Shown piece by piece: positions 1-9,174 of a stretch of DNA of 64,000 nt; the stretch's first letter is position 1; every line of letters begins with the position of its first letter. The position numbers and the translations under genes were made by a program. The DNA is from an uncultured Pelagibacteraceae bacterium (GTDB lineage Bacteria > Pseudomonadota > Alphaproteobacteria > Pelagibacterales > Pelagibacteraceae). The DNA is taken from positions 248,805-312,804 of the forward strand of contig CACIKD010000001.1 in NCBI GenBank assembly GCA_902587145.1, in the 5' to 3' direction. The notes under the pieces were generated by a model that did no database searches, was not told the DNA's origin, and was given only the letters and a program-made list of their open reading frames with translations.

Positions 1-152
1 TTCAAAAATGTTCCAAAAGTATTTTTATTCCACCAGGTAAAAATCTGTTTTAATCCTATCATACTAAATCCACACAATTTTTAATTGCATCATTATATTA
101 TAGACACTTACTACAATTAAGTTGTATGTTCAATTATCAGATTCTTCTTAAA

Positions 153-971
153 ATGAAAAAATACTTAGTAGAAACTTATTATACATGCACATTCAAAACC
201 GTTCATAGTTTAAATGAGCTTAACGAAAAGACTATGGCTGATATTGACAAAAGAGAAGACGGAGTTGTTGAAGTCATAGAAGTGAAATTAAATAATAGAA
301 AAACAAAAAAAATTGGAGAAAAAAGTAAAAAAGTAGTTGAAAAAGACCAAAAAGTTGAAGTTTTAGACAAAAAAATAGAGAAAAAAGTAAACAACTTAGT
401 TCAAAACAAATCTGAACTTCATAATAAAATCCAAACAAAGTTAGGTAGTAGATTTAAAATGCCAGATAGACGAAAAGGTTACATACAAAAAGCCTCAATC
501 GGGGAACATAAGATATATTTACACACAGGCGAATACGACGATGGTAAGATTGGTGAAATTTTCATAGATACTAATAAGGAGGGTGAGCTAGTTAAGGCTC
601 TAATGAATAATTTTGCAATAGCTATTTCTTTGGGTCTGCAATATGGAGTGCCATTAGATGAATTTGTTGATGCATTTATTGACACAAAATTTGAACCATC
701 GGGTAAAGTAGAGGGAAATGACAGGATTTTAAGTGCAACATCAATATTAGATTATGTTTTTAGAGAATTGGCAATTTCTTATTTGGGAAAAGAAGATTTG
801 GCTCACACCCCTTCAATTTCTAAAGTTCAAAATAATGAAGATTATAATAGTGATGATAAATTTCTAAAGATTGTTAAAAATATCACTTCTAAAGGTTTTG
901 TGAGAAGTAACTATGAAGAAAAATTGGTTGATTTAAGTGATATACGTTTAAATTTAAAATCAAAAAACTAA
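153..971 (+). CDS. Orphan homologue of the class II (B12-dependent) ribonucleotide reductase C-terminal region
   Basis: From the ATG at 153 the product has about 272 residues. The start at 126 adds nine residues and looks less likely, because [10 protein letters not shown] begins the ordered region. The first ~50 residues form a compact Cys/Tyr-containing segment. Residues ~55-95 are a Lys/Glu-rich linker, probably coiled. Residues ~102-222 closely resemble the C-terminal part of alphaproteobacterial NrdJ, with stretches such as [50 protein letters not shown] and [16 protein letters not shown]. The catalytic barrel of NrdJ is absent, so reductase activity is not expected from this protein alone. 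It could be an accessory or regulatory subunit, or a stand-alone domain. The homology is firm; the function is inference. It converges on aspS with a 4-bp overlap. Confidence 0.7.
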   Translation: MKKYLVETYYTCTFKTVHSLNELNEKTMADIDKREDGVVEVIEVKLNNRKTKKIGEKSKKVVEKDQKVEVLDKKIEKKVNNLVQNKSELHNKIQTKLGSRFKMPDRRKGYIQKASIGEHKIYLHTGEYDDGKIGEIFIDTNKEGELVKALMNNFAIAISLGLQYGVPLDEFVDAFIDTKFEPSGKVEGNDRILSATSILDYVFRELAISYLGKEDLAHTPSISKVQNNEDYNSDDKFLKIVKNITSKGFVRSNYEEKLVDLSDIRLNLKSKN

Positions 972-2752
972 TTTTTTTTAATATCTTTTTTAATATTTAA
1001 TTCTTTTAATTGTTTATCGTCCACGTCAGATGGAGCTTTCATCATTAAATCTTGCGCATTTTGATTCATAGGAAATAATGTTACCTCCCTTATATTTTTT
1101 TCATTAGCTAATAGCATTACTATTCTATCAACTCCTGGAGCTATCCCACCATGTGGAGGCGCACCGTAACTTAACGCATTTATCATACCGCTAAACTTTT
1201 GATTAACTTCTTTTTTTTCATACCCAGCTATTGAAAAAAGTTTATACATTAATTCGGGTATGTGATTTCTTATTGCTCCTGATGAGAGTTCAACACCGTT
1301 ACAGACAATATCATATTGATATGCTTTAATATTTAATGGCTCTTTAAAATTAAGTGTTTCTATATCACCTTGTGGCATAGAAAAAGGGTTGTGACAAAAC
1401 TTAATTTTTTTAGTTTGTTCATCTAATTCAAACATAGGATAGTCAACAATCCAGCAAAAAGCGTATTGATTTTCATCTACAAGATTTAGTTCTTTAGCAA
1501 TTTTATCTCTTGAAATTGATAAAATTTTTTCGACATCCTTCTCATTTCCACAAGCCATAAATATACTATCGCCTATGTCCATTTTGCATTTTTTCATTAA
1601 ATCTTTAAGAGACTCTTCGCTAAAAAATTTGCCAATAGGGCCTTTGCCTGAAATCTTATCTGTTTTTTCTAGAGTAAAATAAGCTAGTCCCGAAGCGCCT
1701 TGTTCCTTAGCCCACTTGTCAATATTATCAAAAAAACTTCTAGGTTTGTCTTTTGTATTTTTTGTAACAATGCATCTCACTTTAGAACCTTTAGAAACCA
1801 ATTTTTTAAAAATATCGAACTTTACATCCTCTCTTGTAAATAAATGAGTAATATCTTTTATTATTAAAGGATTTCTTAAGTCAGGTTTATCAGTCCCGTA
1901 ATTAAGCATGGACTCAACATATGGAATTCTTGGAAATTTAATGTTTACTTTTTTTGATGAAAATTTTTTAAATAAATTTACCATCAAAGTTTCTAAAACT
2001 TTAAAAACATCTTCTTGTTCAACAAATGACATCTCAATATCTAGTTGATAAAATTCACCTGGACTTCTATCTGCTCTAGCATCTTCATCTCTAAAGCAAG
2101 GGGCTATTTGAAAATATTTATCAAAACCTGAGACCATTATTAATTGTTTAAATTGTTGGGGAGCTTGCGGTAAGGCATAAAACTTTCCTGGATTTAACCT
2201 GCTTGGAACTAAAAAATCACGGGCACCCTCAGGACTTGAAGAGGTTAGAATTGGAGTTTGAAACTCCAAAAAACCTAATTTCATCATTTCTGATCTTATA
2301 AAAGATATTATTTTTGATCTTAAAATAATATTTTTATGCATTGTGTCTCTCCTTAAATCTAGAAATCTATATTTTAATCTAATATCCTCTGGGTAATCTT
2401 GTTCACCAAAAACCGGCATGGGTAAGTCTTTTGCTTCTGCTAAAACTTTTATCGTTTGAATATTTACCTCAATTTTTCCTGTTATTAATTCAGGGTTCTC
2501 TGTCCCCTTTTCTCTTTTAATAACCTTGCCAGTTACACTTATAACTGACTCAGGCCTGATTTTTTCAAGAGTTTTAAAAAATTTATTATTATTCTCAATC
2601 ACACACTGAGTTAATCCAAAGTGGTCTCTCAAATCTATAAATAATAAATTACCATGGTCTCTTTTTCTGTGCACCCATCCGGATAAAACAACATTTTTAC
2701 TATTGTCATTTTCTGTCAATTCTGAGCAGTTATGTGTTCTGTATTTATTCAT
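968..2752 (-). CDS. aspS: Aspartyl-tRNA synthetase, probably the non-discriminating (Asp/Asn) type
   Basis: Class II aminoacyl-tRNA synthetase of 594 residues, the usual bacterial length with the GAD insertion. The N-terminal OB-fold anticodon domain (~20-105) starts with [10 protein letters not shown]. Motif 2 is [10 protein letters not shown] at 220-229, with the flipping-loop region [10 protein letters not shown] at ~176-185. Motif 3 is GVDRI at 540-544. It charges tRNA-Asp in the cytoplasm. His33 in the anticodon domain matches the residue associated with relaxed, non-discriminating AspRS in bacteria that make Asn-tRNA by GatCAB transamidation. Discriminating enzymes such as that of E. 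coli carry Leu there. The start overlaps the end of hda by 8 bp, so the two are probably co-transcribed. Confidence 0.95.
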   Translation of the reverse strand: MNKYRTHNCSELTENDNSKNVVLSGWVHRKRDHGNLLFIDLRDHFGLTQCVIENNNKFFKTLEKIRPESVISVTGKVIKREKGTENPELITGKIEVNIQTIKVLAEAKDLPMPVFGEQDYPEDIRLKYRFLDLRRDTMHKNIILRSKIISFIRSEMMKLGFLEFQTPILTSSSPEGARDFLVPSRLNPGKFYALPQAPQQFKQLIMVSGFDKYFQIAPCFRDEDARADRSPGEFYQLDIEMSFVEQEDVFKVLETLMVNLFKKFSSKKVNIKFPRIPYVESMLNYGTDKPDLRNPLIIKDITHLFTREDVKFDIFKKLVSKGSKVRCIVTKNTKDKPRSFFDNIDKWAKEQGASGLAYFTLEKTDKISGKGPIGKFFSEESLKDLMKKCKMDIGDSIFMACGNEKDVEKILSISRDKIAKELNLVDENQYAFCWIVDYPMFELDEQTKKIKFCHNPFSMPQGDIETLNFKEPLNIKAYQYDIVCNGVELSSGAIRNHIPELMYKLFSIAGYEKKEVNQKFSGMINALSYGAPPHGGIAPGVDRIVMLLANEKNIREVTLFPMNQNAQDLMMKAPSDVDDKQLKELNIKKDIKKN

Positions 2753-3401
2753 TTGTTAATACTTTTTTTATTAAATTAATATTTATCGATTTTCCAGTAG
2801 ATAAAGAAATATTATCTATATCTTTAGTAAATTTCATTATTTTATCGTAAGATCTTTCGATATTATTTATAATAAATTCTAAGTTCCTACTACCTAAATC
2901 TATTTGTCTATCAGAAAAAATTTTTAAAATTATTACTCTTATTAAATCATCTGTTGGTAAATCAATTTTAATTTCTAAGAAACTATTAAGTCTAGATTTT
3001 AAATCAATTAAATCAATATCAAAATTTTTAAGACTTTTTGAAGAATTAATAATTATAACCTTATCATATTGCTTAATTTGGTTAATAAAAGAATAAAGAA
3101 ATTTTTCATTTATATTTTCGTCATAATTTTCAACAGCTATACAATCAAATTTTTCTACTAATTTATTTATTTTTTCATCTAATTTTTTAGCATTTATAGA
3201 TAGCAATTTTAGTTTTTTGCTTAGTATGTTAATTAAATGAGTTTTTCCACAACCACTTGGTCCAAATATATTTATTTGTTTACTTGACCATTTTGGCCAG
3301 CTTTCTATTAATTTATATGCTTCAAAATTACTCGCGGATACGAAAAAATCTTTTTCATAATAGGTGGTTTTAAATGGAAATTTAAAAACAAGTTGACTCA
3401 A
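2745..3401 (-). CDS. hda: DnaA-related AAA+ protein, Hda/HdaA type
   Basis: A 218-residue protein resembling the AAA+ core of DnaA but lacking the DNA-binding domain IV, as in Hda. The Walker A motif GPSGCGKT is at 47-54. The Walker B position reads IAVENYDE, with Glu where most family members have Asp. A sensor 1-like IINSS and an arginine-finger region LKSRLNS follow. Hda acts with the beta clamp to stimulate DnaA-ATP hydrolysis and limit re-initiation. The N-terminal LVFKFPF resembles a clamp-binding peptide region. It sits between the DUF2066-like gene and aspS, close to purM-purN, a typical alphaproteobacterial neighbourhood. The family call is good; whether this divergent copy has regulatory inactivation activity is not shown. 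Confidence 0.85.
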   Translation of the reverse strand: MSQLVFKFPFKTTYYEKDFFVSASNFEAYKLIESWPKWSSKQINIFGPSGCGKTHLINILSKKLKLLSINAKKLDEKINKLVEKFDCIAVENYDENINEKFLYSFINQIKQYDKVIIINSSKSLKNFDIDLIDLKSRLNSFLEIKIDLPTDDLIRVIILKIFSDRQIDLGSRNLEFIINNIERSYDKIMKFTKDIDNISLSTGKSININLIKKVLTNE

Positions 3402-3402
3402 T

Positions 3403-4449
3403 TTATTTTAACCTCGCACTCCATTGATTATTTTTAAAGTTAATATCTATTTTTTTTTCAATTAGTTTTTCTTTAAACTTATTTATTTTACCGTAATACT
3501 TTATATTAATATAGGCAAATTTGTTGTTAAATTCTCTCACATTAAAAGTTTCGATCAAATCTATTTCACTAAGAATATTTTGAAATAAAAACAAGTCTTT
3601 TTGGTTATTTAAAGTAAGGTAGATGTTTAAAAATGCAGGAGCACCAATATCTATTATGTTTTGTGATTTGACTAATTCAAGAATTTCTTTTTTCAAAAAT
3701 TTTAAAATTTTTGGGTATTCAATATTTTTTTCTGCTTTATTTTCTAAAGACAAATTCTTTACTATTTTTTTCGATGAAATTATTCCTTTTAAAAAAATCT
3801 TGGTTTGTTGTTTCTTATAATCTATAATTATTAAAAGATTATCTTTTTCTTCATCTTTATCAAAAATATCTATTAAATTTATTATTTCTAAATTGTTTTG
3901 ATTTTTTTTTATTGTTTCAATAGTTTCTAAATTTTCTAGTGGAAAAATGTATTCTATATTTTCACTTTTATTTTGTTTTTCAATTTTTAACCAATTTTCA
4001 TAAAAGAAATTTCTATCATAAATAAAAGTTTCGTCTTCAACAATTAAGACGGGTAATATTTTTAAAATTTTTCCTGTTACGTCACTGTATTTGATATTAT
4101 TTTTACTGTAAAAATTGTACATTTTGTCTCTCTTGAAATAAAGATTGACGATTTCAAAATTTTTAACATTTTCATCATCATTTTTTACAATTTGGTAGTG
4201 TGAGACTAAATTTTTTATTATCCTTAAGCTTATATTTCTGGTTTTTAAGTAATCTTTCTCTAGTAATATTTTGTTATTTAATTTTTCAAATCCTTTTCTA
4301 AAAGCTATATTGATTAATTCTTCTTTATTTTTAAAGGAATTTTTATTTACTTGTATATTATTAACAGTAAAGATGCTGTCCGCGTATAAATCGTTTCCAG
4401 TTTTAAACAAAATGATTAAAATGATTAATATAAATTTTAAATATTTCAT
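3403..4449 (-). CDS. DUF2066-like exported protein of unknown function
   Basis: 348 residues starting with a signal peptide: two Lys, a hydrophobic stretch at ~5-17 and likely cleavage near residue 23 (YADS). The mature start, with FTVNNIQVN followed by an Ala/Phe-Arg helix (IAFRKGFEKLNN), resembles DUF2066 proteins, which usually sit beside hda and purM in proteobacteria. The rest is Lys/Ile/Asn-rich with no catalytic motif that I recognise. The product is probably periplasmic. It is transcribed divergently from purM across only 25 bp and lies 1 bp upstream of hda, so co-expression with hda is likely. No function should be assigned. Confidence 0.7.
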   Translation of the reverse strand: MKYLKFILIILIILFKTGNDLYADSIFTVNNIQVNKNSFKNKEELINIAFRKGFEKLNNKILLEKDYLKTRNISLRIIKNLVSHYQIVKNDDENVKNFEIVNLYFKRDKMYNFYSKNNIKYSDVTGKILKILPVLIVEDETFIYDRNFFYENWLKIEKQNKSENIEYIFPLENLETIETIKKNQNNLEIINLIDIFDKDEEKDNLLIIIDYKKQQTKIFLKGIISSKKIVKNLSLENKAEKNIEYPKILKFLKKEILELVKSQNIIDIGAPAFLNIYLTLNNQKDLFLFQNILSEIDLIETFNVREFNNKFAYINIKYYGKINKFKEKLIEKKIDINFKNNQWSARLK

Positions 4450-4474
4450 ATTTAACTAATTATCATTATTACTA

Positions 4475-5488
4475 ATGAAAAAAAAACTCTATAGTTATAA
4501 AAATAGCGGCGTTAATATTTCTTTGGGAAATAAATTTGTTAAACATATTAGCAAATTAACAAAAAAAAATGTCAAAAAAGGGGATAATAACATTGGTTCG
4601 TTCGGCTCTTTATTCGATATAAGTGCATTAAATATAAAAAACCCTATAATTGTCTCTTGTACTGATGGAGTTGGTACTAAAATAGAGTTGTCAGATAAAT
4701 ACAATAAATTAAATACTATTGGAATTGATCTTGTGGCTATGTGTGTAAATGATTTGATAGTGCAAGGTGCAAGACCATTATTTTTTTTAGATTATATTGC
4801 GGTAGATAAAATTAAACTTTCAAAATTAAAAAAAATCTTAAGCGGTATAATGAAAGGATGCAAATTGTCTAATTGTGAACTTATCGGGGGAGAGACGGCT
4901 GAAATGCCGGGAATATATAAAAAAAATAAATTTGATATAGCTGGGTTTTGTACAGGGATAGTTTCAAAAAAAAATATTTTAAAAAAAGAAAGTGTCAAGA
5001 ATGGTGATATTATTCTTGCTATACCTTCAACAGGTATTCACTCTAATGGTTATTCACTAGTAAGAAACATTTTAAAAAAAAATATATTACCCGTTAAAAT
5101 CAAAAAAGAACTTCTTAGACCTACAAAAATTTATGTTAAGGAAATTTTAAATTTATGTAAAAAAAATTTAATTCATTCAGCTGCAAATATTACAGGAGGT
5201 GGTATAATTGAAAACATTATTCGATCAGTTCCAAATAATCTTACTGCAAATATTGATTTATCAAAAATCAAAGTTAAAAAGATATTTTCTTGGTTGAAAT
5301 CAAAAAATATTTCTGACAATGAAATGCTTAGAACATTTAATTGTGGTGTTGGTTTTTGCCTTATAATAGAAAAAAAAAACTATAAAAAAATAAAAAAATA
5401 TTTTACTAATAGTTTTTTACCATACGAAATAGGCTTTATATCAAATGATAATGTTAGATTGAAATTATATAATAAATTGAAATGGTAA
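4475..5488 (+). CDS. purM: Phosphoribosylformylglycinamidine cyclo-ligase (AIR synthetase)
   Basis: 337 residues, close to the usual ~345. It converts FGAM plus ATP to AIR in the fifth step of purine synthesis. The ATP/substrate signatures DGVGTKIELSD (~67-77) and GGETAEMPG (~137-145) are present. A conserved SNGYSLVR motif and a Gly-rich ITGGGIIENI follow. The gene overlaps purN by 7 bp, the common purMN arrangement. The start lies only 25 bp from the divergent start of the DUF2066-like gene, so its promoter must share that gap or extend into the neighbouring coding sequence. No Shine-Dalgarno sequence is obvious. Confidence 0.95.
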   Translation: MKKKLYSYKNSGVNISLGNKFVKHISKLTKKNVKKGDNNIGSFGSLFDISALNIKNPIIVSCTDGVGTKIELSDKYNKLNTIGIDLVAMCVNDLIVQGARPLFFLDYIAVDKIKLSKLKKILSGIMKGCKLSNCELIGGETAEMPGIYKKNKFDIAGFCTGIVSKKNILKKESVKNGDIILAIPSTGIHSNGYSLVRNILKKNILPVKIKKELLRPTKIYVKEILNLCKKNLIHSAANITGGGIIENIIRSVPNNLTANIDLSKIKVKKIFSWLKSKNISDNEMLRTFNCGVGFCLIIEKKNYKKIKKYFTNSFLPYEIGFISNDNVRLKLYNKLKW

Positions 5489-6039
5489 AAATAAATACTT
5501 GTGTTTTTATTTCTGGTAAAGGATCAAATCTAAAAAGACTTATTTTAAATTCAAATAATTATAACTTTCCGATAAAAATAAAATTAGTAGTGTCTAACAA
5601 AAAAAACGCTGAAGGTCTTAGACTCGCAAAAAAATGGTCCATTCCTTATTTGATATTAAATAAAAACCAAAGTCTTTCTGAGAACAAAACATTAGTTAAA
5701 TTAAAAACGTATAATATTAATTTAATACTATTGTCAGGATATATGAGAATTTTATCTAAAAAATTTATACGCTTATTTGGAAAATCAATAATCAATATTC
5801 ATCCATCCCTTTTACCAAAATTTAAGGGATTAAATACCTATGAAAGAGTATTAAAAAATAAAGAAACAAAAACAGGTTGTACCGTACATTTCGTAAATGA
5901 AAAACTTGATTCTGGCAAAATCATTTTAAAGAAATTTTTTTATATAAATGAAAAAGATAGTGTTGCCTCACTCAAAAAAAAAACACAAATTTTGGAGTAC
6001 AACGCTTTTTCTGAAGCAATAATTAAAGTTATTAAATAA
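5482..6039 (+). CDS. purN: Phosphoribosylglycinamide formyltransferase
   Basis: 185 residues, slightly shorter than typical. It transfers the formyl group of 10-formyl-THF to GAR. The N-terminal FISGKGSNLKRL binds the phosphoribosyl phosphate. The catalytic region reads INIHPSLLPKFKG, and the folate-pocket aspartate lies in HFVNEKLDSGKII, where many enzymes have DGG. The start overlaps purM by 7 bp, implying translational coupling. Its stop abuts the ndk stop on the other strand with no spacer. The formyl donor can be supplied by Fhs, encoded at 53.6-55.3 kb. Confidence 0.93.
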   Translation: MVKINTCVFISGKGSNLKRLILNSNNYNFPIKIKLVVSNKKNAEGLRLAKKWSIPYLILNKNQSLSENKTLVKLKTYNINLILLSGYMRILSKKFIRLFGKSIINIHPSLLPKFKGLNTYERVLKNKETKTGCTVHFVNEKLDSGKIILKKFFYINEKDSVASLKKKTQILEYNAFSEAIIKVIK

Positions 6040-6453
6040 TTAGCTTATTTTAAAAAAAAAATTTATTTCAATCTTAGCGTTTTCAACAGAGTCCGAACCG
6101 TGAACAGAGTTTTTATCGATAGAAATACCATATAAATGTCTTATAGTGCCGTCTTTAGCATTTTTTGGGTCCGTAGCACCCATTAATTCTCTGTTTTTTG
6201 AAACAGCATTATCTCCCTCTAAAATTAGAACTTCTATAGGTCCTGAAGATAAATAGTTACAAAGTTGATCATAAAACGGTTTGGATTGATGAACTTTATA
6301 AAATTCGGCTGCTTCATCTTTTGAGATATGAAGTTTTTTAGATTTTAAAATTGATAGATTATTTTTTATGAAAATTGCTTTAATTTTTTCTGATAGGTTT
6401 CTTTCATATGCATCAGGTTTGATAATTGAAAGAGTTTGCTCTAAACTACTCAT
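6040..6453 (-). CDS. ndk: Nucleoside diphosphate kinase
   Basis: 137 residues, a normal bacterial length. It equilibrates NTP and NDP pools through a phosphohistidine. The signature NSVHGSDS places the catalytic His at 118. The N-terminal TLSIIKPDA and the MGATDP loop (91-96) are conserved. The gene lies just downstream of pepA on the same strand, overlapping its stop by about 8 bp, so it probably shares the pepA transcript. It faces purN end to end. Confidence 0.96.
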   Translation of the reverse strand: MSSLEQTLSIIKPDAYERNLSEKIKAIFIKNNLSILKSKKLHISKDEAAEFYKVHQSKPFYDQLCNYLSSGPIEVLILEGDNAVSKNRELMGATDPKNAKDGTIRHLYGISIDKNSVHGSDSVENAKIEINFFFKIS

Positions 6454-7903
6454 AGTTATCTTCTACAAGCTGGTTTAATAACCTCACTCCAAATCCAGTG
6501 GCTCCACTTGAATTTAAAGCTCCCCCATATTTTGAAAAGGCCATTCCAGCAATATCTAAGTGTGCCCAAGGGGTTTTGTTTAAAATAAATCTTTGTAAAA
6601 ATTGAGCAGCTGTTGTTGATCCCGCTCCACCAATATAATTTATATTTTGCATATCAGCGTTTTTAGAATTTATTAATTTATCATAATTTTTATGCAATGG
6701 CATTCTCCATACTTTCTCTTCAACATTTTGACCTGCTTCGTAAATCTGTTTTGACAATTTATCATCATTTGAAAAAAGACCCGCATATTCTGAACCTAAA
6801 CAAACTATTATTGCTCCTGTTAAGGTTGCTAGGTCAATAATAAATTTTGGTTTAAATTTTTTTTCTGTAAAAGTTAGAGCGTCCGCTAGTACCAGTCTTC
6901 CTTCAGCATCTGTATTTAAAATTTCAATAGTCTTACCGCTGTAAGATTTTACAATATCTCCCGGTCTTTGAGCGTTACCGCTTACCATATTTTCTACAAG
7001 ACCTACAACGCCAACAGCGTTAACTTTAGCTTTTCTCAAGGCCAAACTTTTCATTAAACCAACAACAGTCGCTGATCCAGCCATATCATAAGTCATGTCT
7101 TCCATAAACTTTGCTGGTTTTAAAGAATAGCCACCTGTATCAAAACAAACTCCTTTACCGACAAAGGCTAAAGGATGAGAATTATTTTTTGCCCCATTCC
7201 ATTCCATTGTTACAAGATATGAACCCCTTACACTTCCTTGGCCTACCCCGAGCAAAGCATGCATACCAAGTTTTTTTAATTTCTTTTCATCATATATAGT
7301 TACTTTAAGACCATCTTTTTTCAGAGAATTTAATCTTTTAGCATACTCATCTGGATGCAAAATATTTCCGGGTTCAGAAACCAAATCTCTTGCATAAAAA
7401 GTACCTGCTTCTAAAGCTTGAAACTTTAATTGACTTTTTTCAGAAGGTTTATTTTTATTTCCAACAATATTAATTAAAATATTTCTAGTATCTTTTTTCG
7501 ATTTATATTTATTAAACTCATATGATTTTAATTTTACGCCGTGAAGAAAGTGACCTAAAAAATTATTATGCTTTACTGTAATACTGTCAGAAATAACATC
7601 GTACTCATTATTTTTTCCATAATTAATACGTCCAAATAATTCTGCACCTAAATTTTCTATATCTGAATTTTTAAGATTGTTTTTAATAGAAACTAGAGCA
7701 ACTTTTTTTTTTGAAGTTAATTCAAAAATAAATAGATTTTTTTTTAAATCGCTAGTTTTTAATAGGTCACTAATGTAAGAAAACTCTTGTTCTAATAAAT
7801 ATTTTTTTAAGTTATTCAAATTAAATTTATCATTAGAAAATAAAATTAAATTTGACGAATTTTTATCTTTATTTTTTTTTGAGTAGCTAATTTTTATTGA
7901 CAT
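6446..7903 (-). CDS. pepA: Leucyl aminopeptidase (M17 family)
   Basis: 485 residues from the ATG at 7903. The open frame extends upstream to 7942, but that extension would lie upstream of a good promoter (-10 TATATA at 7930-7935), and MSIKISYS looks like the true N-terminus. The M17 signature NTDAEGRL and the metal-binding regions GKGVCFDTGGYSLKP and YDMAGSATV are intact. The C-terminal peptidase domain begins near residue 165. The protein is cytosolic, normally hexameric with two metal ions, and recycles peptides. The N-terminal domain is divergent and Lys/Asn-rich, as is usual for the family. The final bases overlap ndk. Confidence 0.93.
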   Translation of the reverse strand: MSIKISYSKKNKDKNSSNLILFSNDKFNLNNLKKYLLEQEFSYISDLLKTSDLKKNLFIFELTSKKKVALVSIKNNLKNSDIENLGAELFGRINYGKNNEYDVISDSITVKHNNFLGHFLHGVKLKSYEFNKYKSKKDTRNILINIVGNKNKPSEKSQLKFQALEAGTFYARDLVSEPGNILHPDEYAKRLNSLKKDGLKVTIYDEKKLKKLGMHALLGVGQGSVRGSYLVTMEWNGAKNNSHPLAFVGKGVCFDTGGYSLKPAKFMEDMTYDMAGSATVVGLMKSLALRKAKVNAVGVVGLVENMVSGNAQRPGDIVKSYSGKTIEILNTDAEGRLVLADALTFTEKKFKPKFIIDLATLTGAIIVCLGSEYAGLFSNDDKLSKQIYEAGQNVEEKVWRMPLHKNYDKLINSKNADMQNINYIGGAGSTTAAQFLQRFILNKTPWAHLDIAGMAFSKYGGALNSSGATGFGVRLLNQLVEDNYE

Positions 7904-7929
7904 AATTATAAATAAATTGGTTAAAATGG

Positions 7930-7958
7930 TATATATGTTCAAAAATGCGATATTTCAA
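7930..7958 (-). promoter_or_regulatory. Probable pepA promoter
   Basis: On the minus strand, TTGAAA (7953-7958) and TATATA (7930-7935) are separated by 17 bp. The expected start of transcription is near 7923, leaving a 20-nt leader before the ATG at 7903. It supports the shorter pepA start. Prediction by eye only. Confidence 0.5.
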
Positions 7959-7968
7959 TGGAATATTA

Positions 7969-7986
7969 ATGATAGAGTACTATCAT
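7969..7986. repeat. Inverted repeat in the pepA-lptF divergent gap
   Basis: ATGATAG (7969-7975) and CTATCAT (7980-7986) form a perfect 7-bp inverted repeat around AGTA. It lies between the predicted pepA -35 and the predicted lptF -35. It could be an operator or a chance dyad in AT-rich DNA. Confidence 0.4.
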
Positions 7987-7989
7987 AGG

Positions 7990-8018
7990 TTGAGTTTTAA
8001 TTAAACTTGCATTATTTT
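7990..8018 (+). promoter_or_regulatory. Possible lptF operon promoter
   Basis: TTGAGT (7990-7995) and TATTTT (8013-8018) have a 17-bp spacer. Transcription would start near 8025, only a few bases before the ATG at 8032, so the mRNA would be nearly leaderless. The -10 is weak. Confidence 0.35.
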
Positions 8019-8031
8019 GTATGTTATTTTC

Positions 8032-9174
8032 ATGTTTAAAAACAAAATTTATAATTACATAACGCTTGAATTATTAAAGTCTTTTATTCTTGTTCTATTC
8101 TCATTATCTCTAATCGCTTGGACAGTCAGAGCTGTTAATTTTTTAGATCTTATAGTTGATAGTGGATATTCAACGTCGACGTACTTCATTTACTCTATTC
8201 TAAATTTAACTGGTATTTTAACAAAATTTATTCCTTTAAGTTTTTTACTGGCTATATTATTAACTATAATAAGATTAGAACGACAAAATGAATTATTAGT
8301 CTTATGGACTTCAGGAGTAGCGAAATCTAAGATTACTAATTTATTTTTCTTAATATCTATATTGATTTTTTTTATTTATATACTTTTCTCAACAATAATT
8401 ACTCCGACTGCGCTTAATAAATCCAGAAATCTTGTAAAAGAATCAAATGTAGATACCGTGGTAAATCTTATTAAACCTAACGCATTTTCTGATACATTTA
8501 AAGGTTTGACTTTTTTTGTTGAGGAAAAGAAAAACAATATAATAAAAAATATTTTTATTAAAGATGAAAGTAATAACTTAAATAGTTTATTACCTAAAAA
8601 TTCTTCAGCTAAAAATAAAACTGTTATCGCAGAAAGAGGAGTGATCAGCAAAAGTAAAATTATATTAGAAAATGGAATCATACAATCATATCAAGAAGAT
8701 AATACCGTTAAGATTATACAGTTTAACAAAACTCTTTTGAATTTTGACAATTTAGATAACAGAGTTATTAAAGACGTAAAAATACAGGAAACATCAACTT
8801 ATAAAATTTTAAGTTGTTTAAAAAATTATTATTATAATAAAATTACTGAAATGAACATTAAAAACTGCCCCAAAGATAATATAGCTATTGTAATAGAAAC
8901 TTTCTCTAGAAGAGTACTTATGCCTCTATATATTCCATTAGTTTCTATTTTAATATCCTTTTTGCTAATTTATACAAAAAATAAAAAAACAAAAATTATA
9001 AATAGGTATTTATTTTTTACTTTAAGTTTTGTACTTTTAGTTTTGTCTGAATTGCTTGTAAGATATTCAGGAATTTCAAATATTGGATTTTATGCTTATC
9101 TATTTATTCCTATAATATTTTCACCATTACTATACTTTATTTTGCTTAATAATTTTTGGAAAGAATTAAGATGA
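8032..9174 (+). CDS. lptF: LPS export ABC transporter permease LptF
   Basis: 380 residues from the ATG at 8032; a TTG at 8017 in frame is less likely. It has the YjgP/YjgQ (LptF/LptG) layout: hydrophobic segments at ~12-35, ~55-80 and ~97-125, a periplasmic beta-rich domain of ~150 residues, then three more membrane segments near the C-terminus. With LptG and the ATPase LptB (not in this window) it extracts lipopolysaccharide from the inner membrane. The conserved ERQNELLVLWTSGVAK loop is the LptB-coupling helix. It is first in an operon with lptG and lptD; its stop overlaps the lptG start as ATGA. LptF and LptG are paralogues; assignment follows gene order. Confidence 0.85.
   Translation: MFKNKIYNYITLELLKSFILVLFSLSLIAWTVRAVNFLDLIVDSGYSTSTYFIYSILNLTGILTKFIPLSFLLAILLTIIRLERQNELLVLWTSGVAKSKITNLFFLISILIFFIYILFSTIITPTALNKSRNLVKESNVDTVVNLIKPNAFSDTFKGLTFFVEEKKNNIIKNIFIKDESNNLNSLLPKNSSAKNKTVIAERGVISKSKIILENGIIQSYQEDNTVKIIQFNKTLLNFDNLDNRVIKDVKIQETSTYKILSCLKNYYYNKITEMNIKNCPKDNIAIVIETFSRRVLMPLYIPLVSILISFLLIYTKNKKTKIINRYLFFTLSFVLLVLSELLVRYSGISNIGFYAYLFIPIIFSPLLYFILLNNFWKELR

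Noticed and set aside
1-125. Promoter or gene end at the left edge
   Set aside because: AT-rich sequence with no convincing -35/-10 pair at correct spacing and no recognisable coding end.
126-152. Upstream start of the first gene
   Set aside because: The nine extra residues are not part of the ordered N-terminal region; the ATG at 153 fits better.
3244-3252. A second TTTTCCACA (DnaA-box-like) site
   Set aside because: It lies inside the Walker A codons of hda and is explained by the protein sequence.
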